Below, in pieces: positions 7,601 to 16,712 of a stretch of DNA of 64,000 bases. The notes beneath the pieces are model-generated. The model searched no databases. It was not told the origin of the DNA and was given only the letters and a program-made list of their open reading frames with translations. Origin of the DNA: Rhizobium grahamii (GTDB lineage: Bacteria; Pseudomonadota; Alphaproteobacteria; Rhizobiales; Rhizobiaceae); contig NZ_CP043498.1 in NCBI RefSeq assembly GCF_009498215.1, positions 496,001-560,000 on the forward strand, written 5' to 3'. Within the stretch, counting starts at the first letter, position 1, and each line of letters opens with the position of its first letter. The position numbers and the translations under genes were made by a program.

Positions 7601-10600
7601 CGCCTGCATCGCTTAGCGGCACCTATGGCACCTTCGCCTTCAACACGGCGACGGGCGAGTGGACCTACGCGCTGGACAATGCCAAGGCGCAGGAACTCCG
7701 CCAGGGCCAGACCTTTGATGAAAAGCTGACGGTCGTCTCGGCTGACGGCACGGCGACGCAGACCATCACGGTCACGGTCACCGGCGTCAACGACGCGCCG
7801 CATCTCTCGGCTTCGACCGCGAGCTGGACCTACACCGACACCGCCGGAGACGACAAGTTCCAGACGGTCAACGGCCAGCTGACGACCGTCGATGCAGACA
7901 AGGGCGACACCGCCACCTACGGCATCAGCGGCGACGGCGTCACCACCGGCAGCTTCATCAACGGCGCTTACAACACCGCCAAGGTCGGCACCTACGGCAC
8001 GCTCTACCTGAACAGCGCGACCGGTGCTTACAGCTACGTTCCGAATGATGGCGCCATCGAGGGCCTGAAGTCGCATACTTCTGAAACCTTCGACGTAACA
8101 GTCAAGGACGGCACGGGCGCCACCGACAGCGAAACGCTGACGGTCAACCTTCTCGGTGCGAACGACAAGCCCGAGATCTCGGCATCGCTGCCAGGCGTGA
8201 CCTATCACGACACCTCTGCCGATGACACTTTCTCGGCCGCGACCGGAAAACTCTCCTCGACCGACCGTGACGCTGGCGACACCGCGACCTACGGCGTCAA
8301 TGGTGGGGTTGCCTCCAACGCCCGCGAAGGCTTCGACGTTGCCAAGACCGGCAGCTACGGCACGCTCTACGTCAACAGCACGACGGGCGCCTACACCTAT
8401 GTTCCGAACGATACGGCGATCGAAGGCCGCAAGTCGGACACGCAGGAAAGCTTCGCGCTGACCGTAACCGATGGTTCGGGCGCAACCACCAGCACGAACT
8501 TCGTCGTTAACATCGATGCCGCCAACGACAAGCCGGAGCTTTCGCCGGTCAAGCTGTCCCTCACCGACACGGCTGCCAACGACAGCTTCCAGTCCGTCAA
8601 GGGCACCCTCGTTTCGACCGACCGCGACACCGGCGACAGCGCCAAGTACAGCATAGCCGGCGGATGGTCGACGAACTACCAGGCGGGCGGCATCAAATAC
8701 GACGTCAAGATCGACGGCAAGTACGGCACGCTCTATCTCGACAGCAAGTCGGGCGCCTACCTCTACCAGCCTGACGACAGCGCGATCGAAGGCCGCAAGA
8801 CCGACACGTCGGAAAGCTTCACGATCAGGGTCACCGACGGCTCCAACGCCACCGACACTGCGACCTTCACCGTCGATATTCACGGCGCCAACGATACGCC
8901 GGAACTCTACGCGACCCTTACCAAGGTCACCTACACGGACACGGCAGGCGACGACATCTTCTTCGCACGCGCCGGCACGCTCTACTCCAGCGATCGCGAC
9001 GCCTTCGATCACCCGACTTACGGGGTCACCGGTGGCACGGCATCCAATGTCTGGGGATACGACGTTGCCAAGGCTGGCACCTACGGCACCCTCTATCTGA
9101 ACAGCTTCACCGGCGACTATATTTACGTCCCGAAGGACGGTGCCATCGAGGCTCTGAAGTCCCTGGCTTCGGAAACCTTCGACCTGACGGTCACCGACGA
9201 GTCGGGTGCCTCCGCCAAGGAAGTGCTGACGATCAGCGTCGAAGGCACCAACGACAGGCCAGAGATTTCGGCATCGCTGTCGAGCGTGACGTACAACGAT
9301 ACCTCTGGCGATGACAGCTTCTCGACAGCAAGTGGCAAGCTGACCTCGACCGACCGTGACGCTGGCGATACCGCCACCTATGGCGTCAACGGTGGCGTTG
9401 CCTCCGACGCCCGCGCAGGCTTCGACGTTGCCAAGACCGGCAGCTATGGCACGCTCTATATCAACAGCAAGACGGGTGCTTACACCTACGTTCCGAACGA
9501 TGCGGCGATTGAAGGCCGCAAGACGGACACGCAGGAAAAATTCACGCTGACCGTAACCGACGGTTCGGGTGCAACCGACAGCACGGACTTCACCGTCAAG
9601 ATCGACGCGGCCAACGACAAGCCGGAACTGACGCCGGTCGGCATCTCGTTCACCGATACGGCGGCCAACGACACCTTCCAGTCGGTCAAGGGCACGCTCG
9701 TTTCAACCGATCGTGATACCGGCGACACCGCCAAGTACAGCATCATCGGCGGATCCTCGACGAACTACCAGACCGGCGGCATCAAGTACGACGTCAAGAT
9801 CGACGGTAAGTACGGTACGCTGTATCTCGACAGCAAGTCGGGCGCCTACATCTACCAGCCTGACGACAGCGCCATCGAGAAGACCAAGACCGAAACGAGC
9901 GAAAGCTTCCAGATCAAGGTCACCGACGGCTCCAACGCCTCCGACACGCAGAGCTTCACCGTCGCGATCCACGGCGCCAACGACAAGCCGGAACTCTCGG
10001 CGACCGTGACGAGCGCCGTCTATAACGACACGTCGAACGACGACACGTTCAAGTCCGTAACAGGCAATCTGACTTCGACCGATCGGGACGCCAGCGAGAC
10101 GGCCACCTACGGTGTCACCGGCGGGGCTTCTTCGAATGCGGTGAACGGTTACAACATCGCCAAGGCTGGCACCTACGGTACGTTCTACCTGAACAGCAGC
10201 ACCGGCGCCTACGTCTACGTGCCGAACGACGCTGCCATCGAAGGCCTGAAGGCTGCCGACAAGGAAAGCTTCACGCTGACCGTCACCGACAAGTCGGGTG
10301 CAACCGACAGCAAGGTGTTCGAAGTCACGCTGAACGGTGTAAACGACACCGCGAGCATTTCCGGCAATGCCCAGGGCAGCGTCAAGGAAGACACAACGCT
10401 TTCCACCGGCGGCACCCTGACGGTCAATGACCGCGACGCCGATGATGCGCACCTGCAGACCCCCTCCAGCCTTGCCGGCAAGTACGGCACGTTCACCCTG
10501 GATACGGCGACCGGCGCCTGGACTTACAAGCTCGACAACGCCAGCAACGCGATCCAGAGCCTCAACGGCACCGACCAGGTGAAGGATGAGATCACGGTCA

Positions 10601-13600
10601 AGTCCGCTGACGGCACGGCAACGCAGGTGATCCAGGTCACGATCTCCGGCACCAACGACGCGGCCGTTATCGGCGAGCCGACGAAGACCGAGGTCATCGA
10701 AGACTATAAGGTCAAGGATGGTCATCTGAGTGTCTCGGGCACGATCAGCGTCTCCGACGTCGATCACGATCAGTCTTCGTTCCAGACAGGAGTGACCAGC
10801 AAGGGCGTCACGCTTGGAACGCTGACCCTGAGCTCGAACGGTGAGTACACCTACTCGGTCTCGGCGAGCGCGGTTCAGTATCTCGGCGATGAAGAGACGA
10901 AGGTCGAAACCTTCATCATCAAGTCCTATGATGGTACGACGAAGGAAGTCAGCTTCACCATCATCGGCACCAACGACACGCCTTACATCCAGTCGGTCGA
11001 TGCGGCCGGCTCAGTGAAGGAAATCGCTGGCCAGACGGGTTCGTCGACCCTGCTGCACGCCGATCAGACGATCGTCTTCGGCGATGGCGATATCCATGAC
11101 ACGCACACGCTGGAGGTCACCGAAGTCTCGACGACGGCAGCGAACGGCAAGTTCCTGGGCTCCGCCGTCTCGCAGATCCTCGACGCCGTCGGCAATGCAG
11201 ATGGCAGCGGCCGCCAGGCGCAGCTGAACTTCAGCGTCGCCGACAAGGACGTCGACTTCCTCGCCGCCGGCGAAACCATCGTGCAGACCTACCAGGTCGC
11301 CATCGTCGACCAGAACGGCGTTGCCACCGGCTACCAGACGGTCAAGATCACGATCGTCGGCGCGAATGATGCGGCCGTGATCGGCACGCCGTCGGTTTCG
11401 TCGGTGACGGAAGATGTCAACCCTGCAAGCGGTTACCTGAAGGCAACCGGTTCGATCTCGGTCAGCGATGCCGACCATGATCAGTCGAGCTTCAAGACGG
11501 CTGTCTCGAACGTCACGAGCAACCTCGGCACGCTGGTGCTGGCCTCGGACGGCAGCTACACCTACCAGGTGTTGAACAGTGCTGTTCAGTACCTCGATGC
11601 CGGCGAGCAGCGCGTCGAGACCTTCCGCATCACTTCCGCGGATGGCACGACGAAGGACGTCAGCTTCACCGTCAACGGTGCTGCGGATGCGGCCGTGATC
11701 GGCACGCCGTCGGTCTCGTCGGTAACGGAAGATGTCAACCCTGCAAGCGGTTACCTGAAGGCAACCGGTTCGATCTCGGTCAGCGACGCCGACCATGATC
11801 AGTCGAGCTTCAAGACGGCTGTCTCGAACGTCACGAGCAACCTCGGCACGCTGGTGCTGGCCTCGGACGGCAGCTACACCTACCAGGTGTTGAACAGTGC
11901 TGTTCAGTACCTCGATGCCGGCGAGCAGCGCGTCGAGACCTTCCGCATCACTTCCGCGGATGGCACGACGAAGGACGTCAGCTTCACCGTCAACGGTGCT
12001 GCGGATGCGGCCGTGATCGGCACGCCGTCGGTCTCGTCGGTAACGGAAGATGTCAACCCTGCAAGCGGTTACCTGAAGGCAACCGGTTCGATCTCGGTCA
12101 GCGACGCCGACCATGATCAGTCGAGCTTCAAGACGGCTGTCTCGAACGTCACGAGCAACCTCGGCACGCTGGTGCTGGCCTCGGACGGCAGCTACACCTA
12201 CCAGGTGTTGAACAGTGCTGTTCAGTACCTCGATGCCGGCGAAAAGCGCGTCGAGACCTTCCGCATCACTTCCGCGGATGGCACGACGAAGGACGTCAGC
12301 TTCACGGTCAACGGTGCTGCGGATGCGGCCGTGATCGGCACGCCGTCGGTCTCGTCGGTAACGGAAGATGTCAACCCTGCAAGCGGTTACCTGAAGGCAA
12401 CCGGTTCGATCTCGGTCAGCGACGCCGACCATGATCAGTCGAGCTTCAAGACGGCTGTCTCGAACGTCACGAGCAACCTCGGCACGCTGGTGCTGGCCTC
12501 GGACGGCAGCTACACCTACCAGGTGTTGAACAGTGCTGTTCAGTACCTCGATGCCGGCGAAAAGCGCGTCGAGACCTTCCGCATCACTTCCGCGGATGGC
12601 ACGACGAAGGACGTCAGCTTCACCGTCAACGGTGCTGCGGATGCGGCCGTGATCGGCACGCCGTCGGTCTCGTCGGTAACGGAAGATGTCAACCCTGCAA
12701 GCGGTTACCTGAAGGCAACCGGTTCGATCTCGGTCAGCGACGCCGACCATGATCAGTCGAGCTTCAAGACGACCGTCTCGAACGTCACGAGCAACCTCGG
12801 CACGCTGGTGCTCGCCGCGGACGGCAGCTATACCTACCAGGTCTTGAACAGTGCTGTTCAGTACCTCGATGCCAACGAGCAGCGCGTCGAGACCTTCCGC
12901 ATCACTTCCGCGGATGGCACGACGAAGGACGTCAGCTTCACGGTCAACGGTGCTGCGGATGCGGCCGTGATCGGCACGCCGTCGGTCTCGTCGGTAACGG
13001 AAGATGTCAACCCTGCAAGCGGTTACCTGAAGGCAACCGGTTCGATCTCGGTCAGCGATGCCGACCACGATCAGTCGAGCTTCAAGACCACGGTCTCGAA
13101 CGTCACGACGAACCTCGGCACGCTGACGCTCGCCGCGGACGGTACCTACACCTACTCGGTATCGAATGCTTCGGTTCAATATCTGAACTCTGGTGAACAG
13201 CGCGTCGAAACCTTCCGCATTACCTCCGCGGACGGCACGACGAAGGACGTCAGCTTCACCATCAACGGTGCCAATGATGCGGTGCCAGCGACGGTCAACG
13301 AGAGCACGAATTCTGCCGGCAGGTACGCGTTCACCGACGACGATGACTCTCCGTACAAGATCAATTTCGATCTCTCTACTCTGTTCAATGTCACCGGCAG
13401 CGCATCCTACGCGGTATCGAAGGTCTACTCGACCAACTCCGATGACTGGCTGACGTTCAGCAATAATACGGCCAAGGGAAATCCCTACGAAGGATGGTTC
13501 CTGGATCCGGACGGTGATTCCGGCCTCTATATCTACCGCGTCACCGTAACGGATAGCCTCGGCACCGTTCAGTCGACCTATGTCGCTTTCAGTGCAATCG

Positions 13601-15597
13601 AATACTACGGCCGTACCTTCGAGATCACCAATAATGGTGGTCTCAACAACGACAATTCGCTAGCCTACGCCAACTTCTACAACAGCGACGGCGACCTGAT
13701 CCTGATCACAAGCAACATCAATGATACGGTGTACGCTGGAGCAGGACACGATGTCGTCATCGATAACGGTGGTTCGAATACGATCGACGGCGGATCCGGC
13801 GACGATGCCATCTACGGTATGGGTGGTAACGACATCCTGCTCGGTGGATCCGGGAACGATTTCATCGATGGCGGTGACGGAAACGACACGATCGTCGGCG
13901 GCACCGGCAACGACGTCTTGCTCGGCGGTGCGGGCAACGACACATTCAACTATACTATCGGCGACGGCGCAGACATTATTGACGGCGGTACCGGCAGCGA
14001 TACGGTGGCGATTATCGGCACCAGCAGCCCGGAAACCCTGAATGTCGTGGTTTCCGGCGATGTTCTGACGCAGTTCAACGGCAGCACGGTGACGAATGTC
14101 GAGACGATCACTGCCAACCTCCAGGGCGGCACGGATCTGCTTTCCTATTCGGGAACGACTCAGGGCGTCGTCGTCAATCTTGCAACCAACTCGGCAACCG
14201 GCTTCTCGTATATCAACGGCATCGAGAACGTCACTGGCGGCTCTGGTAACGACAAGCTGACCGGTGATACGGGCGCCAACACTCTCCTGGGCGGCGCCGG
14301 CGACGATACGCTGAGCGGTGGTGCTGGCAACGACACGCTTACCGGCGGTTCTGGCAAGAACACGTTCGTATGGGGTTCGGAAGCTCTGAACTCCAGCAAT
14401 GCGGACAAGATCACCGACTACAGCTATTCGAACGGTGACAAGATCGACCTGCAGAGCCTCGTCGGATCCTTTGGTGCCGGGAAGAACGTGCTGAACTATG
14501 TCAAGATCGTCGAATTGGGTTCTGATTTGCTGGTCCAGGTAGCCCAGACTGCCGGTGGTCCGTTCACGACGGCCTACACTCTCTCTGGCGCGAATGGTTC
14601 GGGCACGGATTCAGTCCGGGTGCATATCGGCGGGTCGGATTATACCGTCAAGACCAATAACACCTACGCGTCCGCCATCGACCCGATCATCCTCGACCTC
14701 GACCACAACGGCATCGCACTGACCACGCTCGACCACGGCGTCCAGTTCGACATCAATGCCGACGGTCACAAGGACCAGATCGCATGGACGGCAGGCACGG
14801 ATGGCATCCTGGCCTACGACGTGGATGGTAACGGCAAGATCGACAACGGCACCGAGATCTTCTCGCCGCACTTTGCCGGTGGCACCTATGCCGATGGCCT
14901 GGCGGCGCTGGCGACCCTCGACAGCAACCACGACGGCAAGATCGATGCCAATGACGAGGCTTTTGCAAAGCTCACCATCTGGCAGGACCTGAACCACAAC
15001 GGCATCACCGACGCCGGCGAGCTTTCGAGCCTCGCGGATCATTCGATCGCCAGCATTTCGCTGGATGCGCATGCGACCGATACTTCGATCAACGGCCAGT
15101 CGGTCCTGGCGGACGGCAGCTACACCCTGACGGACGGCTCTACCGGCCACTTCGTCGAGGTTGCCTTCGACACGACGCTTGGCGGCAGCACGGACACCGA
15201 CAGCGTCCACGCGCTGATCGGCACCGACGGTGACGACGCGCTGGCTGGCAGCGGCGGTATGTTCACGCTCACGGGCGGGGCAGGGGCTGATACCTTCGTT
15301 CTCGACGCCGATGCGCTTGGCGACGTCAAGCTCGCCGACGTGATCACCGACTACAAGGCCGGCGAAGGTGACACGCTTGATGTGTCGAAGCTTCTCGACA
15401 GCCTGCTCGGTCACCAGGCAACCGAAGCCGAGGCGCTTGCCAGCGTCAAGACGACGGTATCGGGTGCCGACACCGTGGTCAGCGTCAACGCCAACGGTGC
15501 CTGGCACGACGTGGCGGTTCTCCAGAACACCACCGAAGCGGTCAAGATCCTGTTCGACGACAAGCACGACACGACCACCGCTCCGCACGTCGGCTAA
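4627..15597 (+). CDS. Giant LapA-like type I-secreted adhesin with VCBS/cadherin-like and RTX repeats
   Basis: A 3,656-residue cell-surface adhesin without a signal peptide. Order: an acidic N-terminal module (1-200) with a beta-rich LVLVQADGTEIVIVNG segment and a VAAG motif (143-146), a candidate LapG cleavage site; three DUF5801-type T1SS repeats (about 217-672); a galactose-binding-like insert beginning LLANGNF (about 679-842); VCBS repeats; seven ~121-residue repeats (1059-1908), six of them forming two copies of a triplet; six near-identical 106-residue repeats (2249-2884); two RTX blocks of GGxGxDxxx nonapeptides (about 3034-3112 and 3201-3249); EF-hand-like DxDxNG motifs (about 3354-3478); and a C-terminal T1SS signal region. 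ATG 4627 is preferred over in-frame TTG 4594, but both have weak ribosome sites. The dedicated exporter is encoded just downstream. Confidence 0.92.
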   Translation: MSIEDPRIAAVDGEQASHDFISDIHADAAFQASAPQGVEVAQAEGSQPADQAKTDRVPAQESASAAPAANEVVPDQNNIAHLPAGASIDDIRVEGSNLVLVQADGTEIVIVNGALHVPTFLIGEVQLPQQAVIAALEESNINVAAGPDGSYSASSSPSSSGAEFQDSLQPDANDPTQLASLLADTQQPDVSPENTPDERNGVPVITTSGLLTVTEIAGNEGGFQPQVVNGQFGFNPGTDAGVISSIGFSDSLNMQEGTQNGTHADLTSDGKPVVITVDGMTITGTVDGHTVFTLTVTNIETGAYTFSQFAPIDHPDKGEAGADDVLRLQFSYTVTDKNGDSVTGIGSIDVRDDAPTVNTENDASSSISESNLSGEGHLTTQGSLGVQWGADNGTGRDLTFDKQTAPEGLTSHGLAIHYEISVDGHTLTGYTGSANGEDRVDVFVATLNPAAPNGSYTFELLQSIDHPQTKGSEGGEGEIQPLAETISTDEQLGLHFTATAKDADGDTVPVDFTVTVKDDVPTADYSGTGTVTEHSADGAFAEQSATGRLTFTTGADGGQVSDLTFRTAIEHQDTPGEDFPALKSHGVALTYETTIVNGEITVTAHAGDTLVFTLTVDQQSGDYKYTQFSSIDHASDSDKLRLVFDFIVTDGDGDKTAWNDGTLQIDIIDDKPTIDGVAQAVNLLANGNFKDDGWQPQGWDNGGYAGSATGGIGWKVDGTGSVQLERVSDGYLGMHTSNGAPMVDMGSSPGNTTISQDIVGLKANETLTLSFEVGSPDPASSKLLVYWNGELVGTFDQPSAMTLVKIEGLVASANGSNQLTFKEVGTSDYTGSYLANISLTESANVPVFKAAIGEDSNAFSFELADGKQFSFGADGKGAVTLGAATVASAGGIALALPEKAYSYVDGHIVIDPSYVQSLNAGEIATITIPFTVTDSDGDSKTGVYQVTVTGENDAATISGTATGAVTEDALDLTTGSTLKVVDVDHGEAHFQTPASLSGTYGTFAFNTATGEWTYALDNAKAQELRQGQTFDEKLTVVSADGTATQTITVTVTGVNDAPHLSASTASWTYTDTAGDDKFQTVNGQLTTVDADKGDTATYGISGDGVTTGSFINGAYNTAKVGTYGTLYLNSATGAYSYVPNDGAIEGLKSHTSETFDVTVKDGTGATDSETLTVNLLGANDKPEISASLPGVTYHDTSADDTFSAATGKLSSTDRDAGDTATYGVNGGVASNAREGFDVAKTGSYGTLYVNSTTGAYTYVPNDTAIEGRKSDTQESFALTVTDGSGATTSTNFVVNIDAANDKPELSPVKLSLTDTAANDSFQSVKGTLVSTDRDTGDSAKYSIAGGWSTNYQAGGIKYDVKIDGKYGTLYLDSKSGAYLYQPDDSAIEGRKTDTSESFTIRVTDGSNATDTATFTVDIHGANDTPELYATLTKVTYTDTAGDDIFFARAGTLYSSDRDAFDHPTYGVTGGTASNVWGYDVAKAGTYGTLYLNSFTGDYIYVPKDGAIEALKSLASETFDLTVTDESGASAKEVLTISVEGTNDRPEISASLSSVTYNDTSGDDSFSTASGKLTSTDRDAGDTATYGVNGGVASDARAGFDVAKTGSYGTLYINSKTGAYTYVPNDAAIEGRKTDTQEKFTLTVTDGSGATDSTDFTVKIDAANDKPELTPVGISFTDTAANDTFQSVKGTLVSTDRDTGDTAKYSIIGGSSTNYQTGGIKYDVKIDGKYGTLYLDSKSGAYIYQPDDSAIEKTKTETSESFQIKVTDGSNASDTQSFTVAIHGANDKPELSATVTSAVYNDTSNDDTFKSVTGNLTSTDRDASETATYGVTGGASSNAVNGYNIAKAGTYGTFYLNSSTGAYVYVPNDAAIEGLKAADKESFTLTVTDKSGATDSKVFEVTLNGVNDTASISGNAQGSVKEDTTLSTGGTLTVNDRDADDAHLQTPSSLAGKYGTFTLDTATGAWTYKLDNASNAIQSLNGTDQVKDEITVKSADGTATQVIQVTISGTNDAAVIGEPTKTEVIEDYKVKDGHLSVSGTISVSDVDHDQSSFQTGVTSKGVTLGTLTLSSNGEYTYSVSASAVQYLGDEETKVETFIIKSYDGTTKEVSFTIIGTNDTPYIQSVDAAGSVKEIAGQTGSSTLLHADQTIVFGDGDIHDTHTLEVTEVSTTAANGKFLGSAVSQILDAVGNADGSGRQAQLNFSVADKDVDFLAAGETIVQTYQVAIVDQNGVATGYQTVKITIVGANDAAVIGTPSVSSVTEDVNPASGYLKATGSISVSDADHDQSSFKTAVSNVTSNLGTLVLASDGSYTYQVLNSAVQYLDAGEQRVETFRITSADGTTKDVSFTVNGAADAAVIGTPSVSSVTEDVNPASGYLKATGSISVSDADHDQSSFKTAVSNVTSNLGTLVLASDGSYTYQVLNSAVQYLDAGEQRVETFRITSADGTTKDVSFTVNGAADAAVIGTPSVSSVTEDVNPASGYLKATGSISVSDADHDQSSFKTAVSNVTSNLGTLVLASDGSYTYQVLNSAVQYLDAGEKRVETFRITSADGTTKDVSFTVNGAADAAVIGTPSVSSVTEDVNPASGYLKATGSISVSDADHDQSSFKTAVSNVTSNLGTLVLASDGSYTYQVLNSAVQYLDAGEKRVETFRITSADGTTKDVSFTVNGAADAAVIGTPSVSSVTEDVNPASGYLKATGSISVSDADHDQSSFKTTVSNVTSNLGTLVLAADGSYTYQVLNSAVQYLDANEQRVETFRITSADGTTKDVSFTVNGAADAAVIGTPSVSSVTEDVNPASGYLKATGSISVSDADHDQSSFKTTVSNVTTNLGTLTLAADGTYTYSVSNASVQYLNSGEQRVETFRITSADGTTKDVSFTINGANDAVPATVNESTNSAGRYAFTDDDDSPYKINFDLSTLFNVTGSASYAVSKVYSTNSDDWLTFSNNTAKGNPYEGWFLDPDGDSGLYIYRVTVTDSLGTVQSTYVAFSAIEYYGRTFEITNNGGLNNDNSLAYANFYNSDGDLILITSNINDTVYAGAGHDVVIDNGGSNTIDGGSGDDAIYGMGGNDILLGGSGNDFIDGGDGNDTIVGGTGNDVLLGGAGNDTFNYTIGDGADIIDGGTGSDTVAIIGTSSPETLNVVVSGDVLTQFNGSTVTNVETITANLQGGTDLLSYSGTTQGVVVNLATNSATGFSYINGIENVTGGSGNDKLTGDTGANTLLGGAGDDTLSGGAGNDTLTGGSGKNTFVWGSEALNSSNADKITDYSYSNGDKIDLQSLVGSFGAGKNVLNYVKIVELGSDLLVQVAQTAGGPFTTAYTLSGANGSGTDSVRVHIGGSDYTVKTNNTYASAIDPIILDLDHNGIALTTLDHGVQFDINADGHKDQIAWTAGTDGILAYDVDGNGKIDNGTEIFSPHFAGGTYADGLAALATLDSNHDGKIDANDEAFAKLTIWQDLNHNGITDAGELSSLADHSIASISLDAHATDTSINGQSVLADGSYTLTDGSTGHFVEVAFDTTLGGSTDTDSVHALIGTDGDDALAGSGGMFTLTGGAGADTFVLDADALGDVKLADVITDYKAGEGDTLDVSKLLDSLLGHQATEAEALASVKTTVSGADTVVSVNANGAWHDVAVLQNTTEAVKILFDDKHDTTTAPHVG
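8173..10350 (+). repeat. Two tandem 1,089-bp triplets of adhesin repeats (higher-order repeat)
   Basis: Within the adhesin gene, repeats R2-R3-R4 (8173-9261; 363+366+360 bp) and R5-R6-R7 (9262-10350) pair off in order: R2 resembles R5 (both EISASL), R3 resembles R6 (both DTAANDxFQSVKGTLV), and R4 resembles R7. Each triplet is exactly 1,089 bp. This indicates duplication of a three-domain unit, not stepwise single-repeat expansion. Confidence 0.85.
11371..13278 (+). repeat. Six tandem 318-bp near-identical repeats in the adhesin
   Basis: Units begin at 11371, 11689, 12007, 12325, 12643 and 12961, each exactly 318 bp (106 residues, starting AAVIGTPSVSSVTEDV). Units 2-4 differ by only a few bases; units 5 and 6 are more diverged. 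A distant relative lies at about 10660-10980. Near-identity at synonymous sites implies recent expansion or gene conversion and makes copy number unstable and hard to assemble. Confidence 0.95.
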
Positions 15598-15630
15598 TTG
15601 CCGGAAGGCAACGGAAGGTCCCAGAATCTC

Positions 15631-15656
15631 GAAAGAGGCGCTTCGGCGCCTCTTTC
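15631..15656 (+). terminator. Rho-independent terminator of the adhesin gene
   Basis: Perfect 11-bp stem GAAAGAGGCGC / GCGCCTCTTTC around a TTCG tetraloop, 33 bp after the stop. It could serve both the adhesin gene and the convergent GGDEF gene. Confidence 0.9.
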
Positions 15657-15711
15657 TGTTTCCAACGAGTTTAGTGGGATGTCGTCGCCCCGACGGGCTC
15701 CGGATCGGCTG

Positions 15712-16476
15712 CTAGGCGGCCGGGAGCCTCGAGATCGGCAAAGCTTCGTCGCTGTCGGCGCCGCCGCGCTGCATGGCCATGTCGTCGGCGAGCTGACGGA
15801 TGTGGTTGAAGTCGGTCGGTCCTTCGAAGATCGCGCCGCCGAGGCGAATGTCGATCGTCAGATGCGCTTCACCGGCGGTGAAGGCGGCGTCCGAAACACG
15901 TCTGCGGATACGTGTGCCGACGTCCTGGGCGTTCTCGACGCTGGCGCCGGGCAGGAAGACGCCGAGCTCGTTCGAGGCAATGCGAGCCACCAGATCGCCG
16001 CTGCGAACCGAGGACTGTATGATGGCGGCGAGCGACTGCATCACCGTGTCGGCCCACTGCGGACCGTAGCGGCGGCTGATTGCATCGAGCGAATCAATGA
16101 CGACCGCGATCATCACGCCACCGGCATCCGTGGCGATTCGCCGGCGCCTATCGATGTAGTGTTCGACGGCCGCGGCGAAGGCCGTACCGTTCAAAGTTTT
16201 GGTCACGGCATCGTGTCGCGTGGCAAAATTCAGCTTTTCCTGAATGATGCGAGTTTCCGCGCCTTTTAGTTGCAGCTTAATTAGAAGCGGAAATGCAACA
16301 AAAACTGAAATTAGCGCCGCGCCTGCAAATCCTACCAAAAATGGTCGATCCGGCGCAGCAAGGTTTAAGATAAGTAAAACCCCGACGGAAATCGCTGCGC
16401 AGCAGGCACTGCCAAGTGCGGCGATCCGAAGAGCAGAAGTAATTGTGGCGGAAGAGTAACGCTGGCCAAAATTCAT
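15712..16476 (-). CDS. Membrane protein with degenerate GGDEF domain and intact I-site motif
   Basis: 254 residues with two N-terminal membrane helices (about 14-40 and 46-68) and a GGDEF-type domain (about 85-240). The signature GGDEF is replaced by ASNEL (167-171), so diguanylate cyclase activity is very unlikely. The RxxD inhibitory site is retained as R158-S-G-D161, exactly five residues before the signature as in active cyclases. The protein could therefore bind c-di-GMP as a receptor. It lies convergent to the adhesin gene and divergent from the secretion operon, which points to a role in adhesion control. No EAL domain or periplasmic LapD-like output domain is present. Confidence 0.82.
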   Translation of the reverse strand: MNFGQRYSSATITSALRIAALGSACCAAISVGVLLILNLAAPDRPFLVGFAGAALISVFVAFPLLIKLQLKGAETRIIQEKLNFATRHDAVTKTLNGTAFAAAVEHYIDRRRRIATDAGGVMIAVVIDSLDAISRRYGPQWADTVMQSLAAIIQSSVRSGDLVARIASNELGVFLPGASVENAQDVGTRIRRRVSDAAFTAGEAHLTIDIRLGGAIFEGPTDFNHIRQLADDMAMQRGGADSDEALPISRLPAA

Positions 16477-16712
16477 CGCGGTTTTAAACCCGTTGGAAGT
16501 AAGGCCAGATAACCACAGCCGGGAAAACCCAGGATTAAAAAATCCTGTAAAATTCTCGCTTTAGGGACTTTACGGTGAGGAATTAACTGTCTCCGGAGGA
16601 AGGACCTGTGCCGCAATTGGAATGTGGAAAAAATGGTGTTACTTCTTTGCCGAATTTAATTCTTCGGTATACGGGTACACCGGTCGAATTTTGATGTTGA
16701 GGGGCATCCGTC
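16477..16712 (+). promoter_or_regulatory. AT-rich divergent promoter region, GGDEF gene / T1SS operon
   Basis: A 236-bp non-coding gap with several A/T tracts (16530-16570, 16650-16700), expected to hold promoters for the leftward GGDEF gene and the rightward tolC-lapB-lapC operon. AGGGG at about 16700 is the ribosome site for the TTG start of the TolC gene. No clear operator was recognised. Confidence 0.4.

Noticed and set aside
6271..9012. 913-codon minus-strand frame
   Set aside because: Antisense shadow of adhesin codons; no ribosome site, no domain pattern.
11011..13179. 722-codon minus-strand frame opposite the 318-bp repeats
   Set aside because: It repeats with the sense gene because the repeat unit is a multiple of three; no family resemblance.
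11371..13278. CRISPR-like regular repeats
   Set aside because: Unit is 318 bp, coding and contiguous without spacers; these are protein domain repeats.
15712..16476. Active diguanylate cyclase
   Set aside because: GGDEF signature is ASNEL; catalytic residues missing.
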